Origin: Nocardioides flavus (ex Wang et al. 2016)
GTDB lineage: Bacteria > Actinomycetota > Actinomycetes > Propionibacteriales > Nocardioidaceae
Direction: 5' to 3'
Assembly (NCBI RefSeq): GCF_014653115.1
Contig: NZ_BNAD01000007.1
Coordinates: 107,150 to 171,149 of the forward strand
DNA: 64,000 bases
The notes under the pieces are model-generated. The model saw only the letters and a list, made by a program, of their open reading frames with translations, was not told the DNA's origin and ran no database searches. Each line of letters opens with the position of its first letter. The stretch's first letter is position 1. The position numbers and the translations under genes are program-made. Positions 47,917-55,131 of the stretch are shown piece after piece.

Positions 47917-48929
47917 GGCTGGAGCAGGACCTTGATCGCGCGGCGTTCGTCCATGGCCCGGTAGCCCTCGGCCGACTCGGCCATGGGCAGCGTGAGGTCG
48001 AAGACCCGGCCCGGGTCGATCGCACCGGACAGCACCCGCTCGAGCAGGTCGGGCAGGTAGCGGCGAACGGGCGCCATGCCGCCCGCGAGTCCGACGTTCT
48101 TCTGGAACATCCGGCCGACCGGGAGCTCGACACCGTGCGGCACGCCGACGAACCCGACGGTGGACCCCGGACGCGCCACAGTGAAGGCGGTCCGCATCGC
48201 GGCGTCGGTGCCGACGCACTCCAGCACGGCGTCCGCGCCGATGCCGTCGGTGAGGTCGGCGATGCGTGCCTCGCCCTCCTTGCCGCGCTCGGCGACGATG
48301 TCCGTCGCGCCGAACGCCCGGGCGATCTCCTGGCGTGGCTCGTGGCGCGACATCGCGATGACGCGCTCCGCTCCCATCTGCGCGGCCGCCAGCACACCGC
48401 TGAGCCCGACGGCCCCGTCGCCCACCACGACGGCCGTGTGTCCCGGCTGCACACCGGCAGCGACCGCGGCGTGCCAGCCGGTGGCCATCACGTCGGTCAG
48501 GGCAAGGAGCGAGGGGATCAGGCGCTCGTCGGGCATCCCGTCCGTGGCGACCAGGCTGCCGTCGGCCTGCGCGACGCGGGCGTACTCACCTTGCCCGCTC
48601 TGCGTCATCCCGAGGTTGACGCACGCCGACTGCACCCCGGCCCGGCAGTGGGCGCAGGTGTTGTCGCAGTGGCAGAACGGGACGATGACGAAGTCGCCGA
48701 CCTTGGTCTCGCGGACGTCCGCCCCCACCTCCTCCACCACGCCGACGCACTCGTGGCCGATGGTGGCGCCGGCGGTGACGTCGTTCTCGCCGCGATAGGG
48801 CCAGAGGTCCGACCCGCAGATGCAGCCCGCGACGACCTTCACGATCGCGTCGGTGGGCAGCTCGATGCGGGGGTCAGGGACCTCCTCGAAGCGGATGTCG
48901 CCGGGGGCGTGGATCGTGGTTGCGCGCAT
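47913..48929 (-). CDS. Zinc-dependent alcohol dehydrogenase (MDR family)
   Basis: The 338-residue medium-chain dehydrogenase has catalytic zinc ligands in GCICGSD and GHECVG. Structural zinc ligands are CHCDNTCAHCRAGVQSAC, and the NAD-binding glycine motif is VVGDGAVGLSG. It resembles formaldehyde/aryl-alcohol-type Zn-dependent reductases of actinobacteria; the substrate is unknown. It is divergent from the HTH-MurA gene, with 100 bp between them that include that gene's palindrome. Confidence 0.9.
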   Translation of the reverse strand: MRATTIHAPGDIRFEEVPDPRIELPTDAIVKVVAGCICGSDLWPYRGENDVTAGATIGHECVGVVEEVGADVRETKVGDFVIVPFCHCDNTCAHCRAGVQSACVNLGMTQSGQGEYARVAQADGSLVATDGMPDERLIPSLLALTDVMATGWHAAVAAGVQPGHTAVVVGDGAVGLSGVLAAAQMGAERVIAMSRHEPRQEIARAFGATDIVAERGKEGEARIADLTDGIGADAVLECVGTDAAMRTAFTVARPGSTVGFVGVPHGVELPVGRMFQKNVGLAGGMAPVRRYLPDLLERVLSGAIDPGRVFDLTLPMAESAEGYRAMDERRAIKVLLQP

Positions 48930-49001
48930 GGTCGGATCCTGCCACGCGGGTGCCAACGATCACGTCCGCAGAGACACCCTCGGGTGGGCTCAGAATGGCG
49001 T

Positions 49002-49019
49002 TATCTCATATCTGAGATA
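49002..49019. promoter_or_regulatory. Palindrome just upstream of the HTH-MurA fusion gene
   Basis: TATCTCA-TATC-TGAGATA is a perfect 7-bp dyad with a 4-nt centre, 10 bases before ATG 49030. A site this close to the start would overlap the promoter or 5' end. The fused protein has its own XRE-type HTH, so autoregulation is the simplest reading; a second reading is control of the divergent dehydrogenase. Confidence 0.6.
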
Positions 49020-49029
49020 CCGTGGTGCC

Positions 49030-50553
49030 ATGGCTGACTACAAGGGTCGCATCGGCAATCTCATCCGCGACGCCCGCAAGCACCGCGGGCTCACCCAGCA
49101 CCAGCTCGCCGAGGTCCTCGGCACGAGCCAGAGCGCCATCAACCGGATCGAGAAGGGGCACCAGAACCTCTCGCTCGAGATGCTCGCCCGCATCGGTGCC
49201 GCCCTCGACTCCGAGATCGTCGCCCTGGGCGCCGGTCCCACCCACCTGCGCGTGGACGGCCCCACGACCCTGTCGGGCTCGATCGACGTCAAGACCTCGA
49301 AGAACGCCGGCGTGGCGCTGCTGTGCGCCTCGCTGCTCAACAAGGGCCGTACGACGCTGCGCAAGGTCGCGCGCATCGAGGAGGTCAACCGCCTGCTCGA
49401 GGTGCTCAACTCCCTCGGCGTGGCCACCCGGTGGCTCAACGAGGACAACGACCTCGAGATCGTCCCGCCCGCCGACCTCAACCTCGCCGCGATCGACGAG
49501 GGCGCCGCGCGGCGCACGCGCTCGGTGATCATGTTCCTCGGCCCGCTGCTGCACCGCTACGACACGTTCGAGCTCCCCTACGCGGGTGGCTGCAACCTCG
49601 GCGAGCGCACCGTCGAGCCGCACATGTCGGCGCTGCGCCCGTTCGGTCTCGACGTGAAGGCCACCGACGGCAGCTACCACGCGAGCGTCAACCGGGCCGT
49701 GGAGCCCGAGCGTCCCATCGTCCTCACCGAGCGTGGCGACTCGGTCACGGAGAACGCGCTCATGGCTGCCGCGCTGCACCCGGGCACGACGGTGATCCGC
49801 AACGCCTCGTCCAACTACATGGTCCAGGACCTCTGCTTCTACCTGCAGAAGCTGGGCGTCACCGTCGAGGGCATCGGCACCACGACCCTGCGCATCACCG
49901 GCAGGTCCTCGATCGACGTCGACGTCGACTACGCGCCGTCGGAGGACCCCATCGAGGCGATGTCGCTGCTCGCCGCCGCGATCGTCACGAGGTCGTCGAT
50001 CACCATCCGCCGGGCCCCGATCGAGTTCCTCGAGCTGGAGCTCGCGATCCTGGAGGAGATGGGCTTCCGCTACGACCGCTCCCCCGAGTACCCCGCGCTC
50101 AACGGCGAGACGCGCCTGGTCGACATCACCACCTACCCCTCCGACCTCCGGGCGCCGCTGGACAAGATCCACCCGATGCCCTTCCCCGGCCTCAACATCG
50201 ACAACCTCCCGTTCTTCGCGGTCATCGCGGCCGTCGCCGACGGCCAGACCCTGCTGCACGACTGGGTGTACGAGAACCGTGCGATCTACCTGACGGAGCT
50301 CAACAAGCTAGGCGCCCAGGTCAAGCTCCTCGACCCGCACCGCGTGCTCGTGGAGGGCCCGACCCACTTCTCCGGCGCGGAGATCGTCTGCCCGCCGGCG
50401 CTGCGTCCCGCCGTCGTGCTGCTCATCGCGATGCTGGCCTCGAAGGGTCGAAGCGTGCTGCGCTCCACCTACGTCATCCACCGCGGCTACGAGGACCTCG
50501 CCGAGCGGCTCAACGAGCTCGGCGCGAACATCGAGACCTTCCGCGACATCTGA
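49030..50553 (+). CDS. XRE-type HTH fused to UDP-GlcNAc enolpyruvyl transferase-like (MurA) domain
   Basis: The 507-residue protein has an N-terminal XRE HTH (residues 1-66; GLTQHQLAEVLGTSQSAINRIEKGHQNL). A complete MurA/EPSP-synthase-like domain follows (about 73-507). Conserved MurA points remain: Lys91-Asn92 in KTSKNAG (UDP-GlcNAc/PEP binding), Cys188 in GGCNLGERTVEPH (the fosfomycin-target cysteine position), and an Asp in FPGLNIDNLP. Plain MurA is about 420 residues. It could be a second MurA that senses its substrate and represses itself, or a regulator retaining the fold. Catalysis is unproven. Confidence 0.85.
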   Translation: MADYKGRIGNLIRDARKHRGLTQHQLAEVLGTSQSAINRIEKGHQNLSLEMLARIGAALDSEIVALGAGPTHLRVDGPTTLSGSIDVKTSKNAGVALLCASLLNKGRTTLRKVARIEEVNRLLEVLNSLGVATRWLNEDNDLEIVPPADLNLAAIDEGAARRTRSVIMFLGPLLHRYDTFELPYAGGCNLGERTVEPHMSALRPFGLDVKATDGSYHASVNRAVEPERPIVLTERGDSVTENALMAAALHPGTTVIRNASSNYMVQDLCFYLQKLGVTVEGIGTTTLRITGRSSIDVDVDYAPSEDPIEAMSLLAAAIVTRSSITIRRAPIEFLELELAILEEMGFRYDRSPEYPALNGETRLVDITTYPSDLRAPLDKIHPMPFPGLNIDNLPFFAVIAAVADGQTLLHDWVYENRAIYLTELNKLGAQVKLLDPHRVLVEGPTHFSGAEIVCPPALRPAVVLLIAMLASKGRSVLRSTYVIHRGYEDLAERLNELGANIETFRDI

Positions 50554-50730
50554 GACGGGCAGCCGCGGACGAGGAACGAGTCAGCGGCGTGGGCCCGGCC
50601 AGATCGAGCAAGCCCTCCGAGCGAGGAGCGAGCTCGGAACGGGCGCGTCGAGATCTCACGTTGGTGGAGAGATGGTTTCGAGGCTCGTCGCTGGCGCTCC
50701 TCGCACCTCAACCACCGAGACGAGGCCTCG
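50554..50730. repeat. Intergenic region with hairpin and dispersed-repeat-like sequence
   Basis: No gene is supported here. A small hairpin (CCGAGC/GCTCGG, 50617-50637) follows the MurA fusion stop. The segment 50664-50720 (TTGGTGG, GGTTTCGAGGCTCGTCGC, CTCCTCGCACCTCAACCACC) resembles an intergenic repeat I recall as common in Nocardioides genomes. Only one copy is in this window, so the repeat status rests on memory. Confidence 0.4.
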
Positions 50731-50991
50731 TCAGCCAAACAGCGTCTCCACCCAGGCCCGCGACACCTTGCCCATCGCCGGCGGGGCGGTCATGTCGGCG
50801 GTGATCCGCGGCAGCGGGGCGGTGTGCTGACCGGCGTTGCGGTGCCAGTCGTTCTCCGCCTCGATCAGCAGGCCCAGGTCAGCGCGCGCCAGGAACACTC
50901 CGTGCCCGTCGGGGCACTGGTTGACCGTCGCCTCGCCGAGGGTCTTCTCGTCCATCTCGGCACCACATCGGGGACACGTCATGCTCTCCAT
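50731..50991 (-). CDS. Zinc-ribbon protein (TFIIB-like fragment, zf-TFIIB family)
   Basis: The 86-residue protein begins ESMTCPRCGAEMDEKTLGEATVNQCPDGHGVFL, with a CxxC and a CPDGHG knuckle typical of zf-TFIIB domain proteins. A C-terminal amphipathic segment follows (LGLLIEAENDWHRNAGQ; MGKVSRAWVETLFG). Function unknown. ATG 50991 and ATG 50982 are both possible starts. It is divergent from the GDPD gene and 35 bp from it. Confidence 0.78.
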   Translation of the reverse strand: MESMTCPRCGAEMDEKTLGEATVNQCPDGHGVFLARADLGLLIEAENDWHRNAGQHTAPLPRITADMTAPPAMGKVSRAWVETLFG

Positions 50992-51025
50992 CCCCCGACG
51001 GTACCGCTGCATCCATACTTCTGGC

Positions 51026-51850
51026 GTGAAGTCACCGCACCCGGCCGCCCGGGGATACCTCGACTCCGCCCGTCCGCTGGCGTTCGCCCACCGCGGCGGC
51101 GCGTACCACCCCGACATCGAGGGCCTCGAGAACACCGTGGTCGCGTTCGCGCATGCCGTGGAGCTGGGATACACCTACCTCGAGACCGACGTCCACGTCA
51201 CCCGTGACGGTGTGCTGCTGGCCTTCCACGACACCGTCCTCGACCGCGTCACCGACCGCACGGGCCACGTCGGCGAGTCGACGTACGCCGAGGTGCAGCA
51301 CGCGCTGATCGCCGGCCGGGAGCGGGTGCCGACGCTCGGGGAGCTCTTCGACGCCTTCCCGGGCGCGCGCTTCAACATCGACCTCAAGTCGGCGGGCGCG
51401 GTCGAGGCGCTCGCCGACTTCCTCGAGGAGCGCGAGGCATGGGACCGGGTGCTCGTGGGCTCCTTCTCCCGGCGCCGGCTGTCGGCCTTCCGGCGGCGCA
51501 CGCGAGGCCGGGTCGCGACCTCGGCGCACCCGCTCGAGGTGGCCGCGTTCGTCCTCTCCCCCAGCGCCCGGCTGGCGCGCTGGATCACCCGGGGACGACC
51601 GGTCGCCCTCCAGGTCCCGCACCGCCAGGGCCGCCTGCTCGTCGCGTCGGCGGGGCTCGTACGGAGGGCGCGCGCCGCCGGCGTGCAGGTGCACGTCTGG
51701 ACGATCGACGACCCGATCGAGATGAACACGCTCCTCGACCGCGGTGTCGACGGCATCATGACTGATCGCACGGACATACTCAGGGACGTGCTCCGCGCCC
51801 GCGGACAGTGGCACGGCCCCGCCGAGGGCCGTATGGAAGGTGAGGCATGA
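51026..51850 (+). CDS. Glycerophosphodiester phosphodiesterase
   Basis: The 274-residue GDPD-fold enzyme has FAHRGGAYHPDIEGLENTVVAF (HR motif with catalytic His), ETDVHVTRDGVLLAFHD (ED...HD), RFNIDLKS, and VHVWTIDDP with VDGIMTDRTD at the end. It releases glycerol-3-phosphate from deacylated lipids. CATACT lies seven bases before GTG 51026, so transcription probably starts at the codon (leaderless). Its stop overlaps the UMF1 transporter start (ATGA). Confidence 0.9.
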   Translation: MKSPHPAARGYLDSARPLAFAHRGGAYHPDIEGLENTVVAFAHAVELGYTYLETDVHVTRDGVLLAFHDTVLDRVTDRTGHVGESTYAEVQHALIAGRERVPTLGELFDAFPGARFNIDLKSAGAVEALADFLEEREAWDRVLVGSFSRRRLSAFRRRTRGRVATSAHPLEVAAFVLSPSARLARWITRGRPVALQVPHRQGRLLVASAGLVRRARAAGVQVHVWTIDDPIEMNTLLDRGVDGIMTDRTDILRDVLRARGQWHGPAEGRMEGEA

Positions 51851-53226
51851 GCGACGGAATCGACCGAGTCGTGACCGGCGGCGGGATCGCCGACCTCGAG
51901 CCGCTGGAGCAGGCGCGGGAGCAGAAGGCCTGGTACTGGTACGACTGGGCCAACAGCGCCTACACGACCACCATCGGCACCGTCTTCTTCGGGCCCTACT
52001 TCATCAACCTCGCGGAGAACGCGGTGGGCGGCGAGGAGGGGCGCTTCGAGGTCGGCTCGCTGTCGTTGCCGCCCGACTCGCTCTTCTTCTGGCTCATCAC
52101 GGTCTCCACGATCCTGTCCGCGCTGATCCTGCCGCCGCTCGGCGCCTACGCCGACCGCGTGGCCAACAAGAAGCGACTGCTCGCGACGCTGGCCTGGACG
52201 GGTGCCTTCTTCGCCTCGCTGATCTTCTTCGCCACCGGCGACAACTGGCTGCTGGCCGCCGTCGGCATCGTCTTCGGCAACCTGTTCTTCGGCGCCGCGG
52301 GCGTGGTCAACGACTCGATCCTGCCGCTGATCTCCGACGAGGACGACCGGGACCGCGTGTCGTCACGCGGGTGGGCGTTCGGCTACCTCGGCGGCGGCCT
52401 GCTCCTGGTGCTCAACCTCGCCGTCTACCTCGGTCACGAGGCGCTCGGGCTCGACGAGGGCCTGGCCGCGCGGCTGTGCATGCTGTCCGCAGCGGTCTGG
52501 TGGGCCGGCTTCACCCTGATCCCCTTCCTCCGGCTGCGCAACCACCAGCCGGTCGACGTCGAGCCGGTCGAGGGCAACGCGGTGCGCCGCAGCTTCGGCC
52601 AGCTCGCCGCCACCCTGCGGGAGCTGCGCAACTACCCCATGGCGCTGACGTTCCTGGTCGCCTACCTGTTCTTCAACGACGGCATCCAGACCGTCATCGC
52701 CTCGGCGTCGGTGTACGGCTCGGAGGAGCTCGGCCACTCCCAGACCGTCCTCATCGCGACCATCCTCATGGTGCAGTTCGTGGCCTTCGGCGGCGCGCTG
52801 CTCTTCGGCCGGCTGGCCGGGCTGTTCGGCGCGAAGCGGTCGATCCTGCTCGGGCTCGCCATCTGGTGCGTGATCGTCACCGTGGCGCTCTTCCTGCCGG
52901 CAGGCAACGTCCCGTTCTTCCTCGTTCTGGGGGCTGCCATCGGCGTCGTGCTCGGCGGCACCCAGGCGCTGGCCCGGTCGTACTTCTCGCTGCTCATCCC
53001 GCGGGGCAAGGAGGCCGAGTACTTCAGCTTCTACCACGCGATGGACCGCGGCACCTCGTGGTTCGGCACCGCCACGTTCGGCATCGTGCTGGCCGTCACC
53101 GACTCCTACCGCCCGGCGATCTTCGCCCTCATCGCGTTCTTCGTCATCGGCGGCCTGCTGCTGACGCGCGTCGACACCGAGCGTGGGATCCGGGAGGCCG
53201 GCAACGACGTACCAGCCGTCATCTGA
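51847..53226 (+). CDS. UMF1-family MFS transporter (Atg22-like)
   Basis: The 459-residue membrane protein has about 11-12 helices. KAWYWYDWANSAYTTTIGTVFF at the start and LGGTQALARSYFSLLIPRGKEAEYFSFYHAMDRGTSWFG in the second half are typical of the UMF1/Atg22 branch. Fungal Atg22 exports amino acids from the vacuole; bacterial substrates are unknown. It is coupled to the GDPD gene by ATGA. Confidence 0.88.
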   Translation: MSDGIDRVVTGGGIADLEPLEQAREQKAWYWYDWANSAYTTTIGTVFFGPYFINLAENAVGGEEGRFEVGSLSLPPDSLFFWLITVSTILSALILPPLGAYADRVANKKRLLATLAWTGAFFASLIFFATGDNWLLAAVGIVFGNLFFGAAGVVNDSILPLISDEDDRDRVSSRGWAFGYLGGGLLLVLNLAVYLGHEALGLDEGLAARLCMLSAAVWWAGFTLIPFLRLRNHQPVDVEPVEGNAVRRSFGQLAATLRELRNYPMALTFLVAYLFFNDGIQTVIASASVYGSEELGHSQTVLIATILMVQFVAFGGALLFGRLAGLFGAKRSILLGLAIWCVIVTVALFLPAGNVPFFLVLGAAIGVVLGGTQALARSYFSLLIPRGKEAEYFSFYHAMDRGTSWFGTATFGIVLAVTDSYRPAIFALIAFFVIGGLLLTRVDTERGIREAGNDVPAVI

Positions 53227-53315
53227 GGCCTGTCGCCGCCGGCACCGTACGGCCCTCCACCCCCAAGGGTGAAGTTCGTCTCGCCTGAGCGGGACTGCCG
53301 CGGTCACGAATCCGC

Positions 53316-53341
53316 GGAATTGCGACGACCCCGCTACCGTT
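53316..53341 (+). promoter_or_regulatory. SigR/SigH-type promoter for rbpA
   Basis: GGAAT (53316-53320) and GTT (53339-53341) are separated by exactly 18 bases, the consensus layout for the thiol-oxidative-stress sigma factor SigR (Streptomyces) or SigH (mycobacteria). rbpA is a known SigR target in Streptomyces. The start would fall near 53347, leaving a leader of about 130 nt before the GTG at 53477. Confidence 0.72.
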
Positions 53342-53476
53342 GAAGGCTGTAGAACTTCTGGTGCACCAGAGCCGCGTCGTCACGAGCGGCGTCACGGACT
53401 GCCGTCCGGCTCGTTGCACTGGGAGAGACCCCAACACAACACAACGGGTGTCAGCAACCCAATGGAGGTGGGCACT

Positions 53477-53857
53477 GTGGCGGAGCGCACACTGCGTGGC
53501 GCACGGCTCGGAGGCCAGAGTTTCGAGGACGAGCGCGGCATCGAGTTCGCCGCTCGGCAGCAGGTCGGTTATCGCTGCAAGCAGGGACACGACTTCGAGG
53601 TCACGATGTCGGTCGAGGCCGACATCCCGGCCGTGTGGGAGTGCCCGCGCTGCGGTGCCGAGGCGCTGAGCACCGCGGGGATCCTGCCCGAGGAGAAGGT
53701 CGAGAAGCCGGCCCGCACGCACTGGGACATGCTCCTGGAGCGTCGCTCGGAGAAGGAGCTCGAGGACATCCTCAAGGAGCGGCTCGAGCTGCTGCGCGGC
53801 GGCGAGATCGGCCCCGCGCACCTGCACCGCGCCAACAAGAAGAAGCGAGTGTCGTGA
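53477..53857 (+). CDS. rbpA: RNA polymerase-binding protein RbpA
   Basis: The 126-residue protein binds the RNA polymerase beta/beta' region and the principal sigma factor and stabilises the open complex; it also raises rifampicin tolerance. Order: N-terminal tail (AERTLRGARLGGQSFE), zinc ribbon-like core with CKQGHDFEV and CPRCGAEAL, and sigma-interacting domain THWDMLLERRSEKELEDILKERLELLRG. GTG 53477 follows GGAGG by seven bases. Two zinc cysteine pairs are present, as in Streptomyces RbpA and unlike the mycobacterial form. Confidence 0.95.
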   Translation: MAERTLRGARLGGQSFEDERGIEFAARQQVGYRCKQGHDFEVTMSVEADIPAVWECPRCGAEALSTAGILPEEKVEKPARTHWDMLLERRSEKELEDILKERLELLRGGEIGPAHLHRANKKKRVS

Positions 53858-53878
53858 TCGACCGCTGAGCTGCGGCGA

Positions 53879-54382
53879 TCACTCGACGACGTCGCCCCGG
53901 ACCACCGGGCCTCCGGGCCCCGGTCCGGGGCGCGCGTCATTTCCGGAGCGTGTGCCGAATCCGGGCGCGGCCACCAGCCGCCGTTCCACCACGGTGGTGA
54001 GCATGCGGCGGGCCACCGGTCGGGTGAAGGGCAGGACCAGCAGGATCCCGGCGACGTCGAGCACGAAGCCGGGGCTCAGCATCAGGGTGCCGCCGATCAG
54101 GATCAGTGCGCCGTCGGCGATCTCACGTGCCGGCATCCGGCCGCTCTGCAGCGCCGTCCGCAGGGCCTGCCAGGCGCGACCGCCCTCCCGCTTGATCAGC
54201 CAGGCGCCCACCAGGCTGTCGAGCACGAGGAGAACGATCGTCCACCACGGTCCGACCAGCTGCCCGACCTGCAGGATCGCCCAGATCTCGATGAGTGGCA
54301 CGGCGACGAACGCCGCGGCCAGGGCCGGGCGCAGCCACCGCCTGCGGCGGGGACCCGTACGGGGCGCGGTGGGGTGCGTCAT
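53879..54382 (-). CDS. fxsA: FxsA family membrane protein
   Basis: The 167-residue membrane protein has a basic N-terminus (RTGPRRRRWLRP), then helices (ALAAAFVAVPLIEIWAILQVG; WWTIVLLVLDSLVGAWLIKREGGRAWQAL; LMLSPGFVLDVAGILLVLPFTRPVARRM) that match FxsA, named for suppression of F exclusion of phage T7. It converges on rbpA and overlaps the mannosyltransferase stop by four bases. Confidence 0.88.
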   Translation of the reverse strand: MTHPTAPRTGPRRRRWLRPALAAAFVAVPLIEIWAILQVGQLVGPWWTIVLLVLDSLVGAWLIKREGGRAWQALRTALQSGRMPAREIADGALILIGGTLMLSPGFVLDVAGILLVLPFTRPVARRMLTTVVERRLVAAPGFGTRSGNDARPGPGPGGPVVRGDVVE

Positions 54383-55131
54383 CCGCGTCTGCCCCGTCGA
54401 CGCAGCTGCGCACGCCGCTCGGCCAGGCCCCAGCGGGTGATCTTGCGCAGTGACTCGGTGGCCACCTGGCCGCTCATCTTGGAGTCGCCGCGCTCGCGTT
54501 CGACGAAGTCGATCGGCACCTCGGTCAGGCGCAGCCCACGGCTCAGGGTGCGGTAGGCGAGATCGGTCTGGAACACGTATCCAGTAGACCTCACCGAGGC
54601 AAGGTCGATGGCCTCGAGGGTGGACCGCCGGAACAGGCGGTAGCCGGCCGTGGCGTCCTTGACGCGGATGCCGAGCAGCAGACGTACGTAGAGGTTGCCG
54701 CCGCGCGACAGCAGGAGTCGCTGGACCGGCCAGTTGACCACCGACCCGCCGGGCACGTAGCGCGAGCCGATCACGAGGTCGGCGGTCCGCAGGGCCTCGA
54801 CGAGGCGGTGGAGCTGCTCGGGCTGGTGGGAGCCGTCGGCGTCCATCTCACCGATGACGTCGTAGCCGGCGCGCAGGGCCACGTCGAACCCGTGCAGGTA
54901 CGCCGCGCCGAGGCCGGCCTTCTCGGTGCGATGCACGACGCTGATGGCGGGATCGGCTGCGGCGAGCTTGTCGGCGAGGTCACCCGTGCCGTCGGGGCTG
55001 TTGTCGTCGACGACCAGCACGTCGACCCCGGGCTGCGCCGCCCGCAGCCGTCCGACGATCCACTCGAGGTTGTCCGCCTCGTTGTAGGTCGGGACCACCA
55101 TCACGCAACGGCCGAGGCCTTCGACACTCAC
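54379..55131 (-). CDS. ppm1: Polyprenol monophosphomannose synthase
   Basis: The 250-residue GT2 glycosyltransferase has VMVVPTYNEADNLEWIVGRL (nucleotide-sugar binding), VVDDNSPDGT and GEMDADGSHQPEQL (DXD), and RGDSKMSG near the C-terminus. It makes polyprenyl-phosphate-mannose from GDP-mannose, the mannose donor for protein and lipoglycan mannosylation outside the membrane. In M. tuberculosis the synthase is fused to Lnt; here the two are separate but joined by a GTGA overlap. GTG 55131 start. Confidence 0.9.
   Translation of the reverse strand: MSVEGLGRCVMVVPTYNEADNLEWIVGRLRAAQPGVDVLVVDDNSPDGTGDLADKLAAADPAISVVHRTEKAGLGAAYLHGFDVALRAGYDVIGEMDADGSHQPEQLHRLVEALRTADLVIGSRYVPGGSVVNWPVQRLLLSRGGNLYVRLLLGIRVKDATAGYRLFRRSTLEAIDLASVRSTGYVFQTDLAYRTLSRGLRLTEVPIDFVERERGDSKMSGQVATESLRKITRWGLAERRAQLRRRGRRG

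Noticed and set aside
46238..48454. Long minus-strand frame across the PhoD-like and dehydrogenase genes.
   Set aside because: Arginine-rich shadow frame; the metal-binding motifs are in the neighbouring frame.
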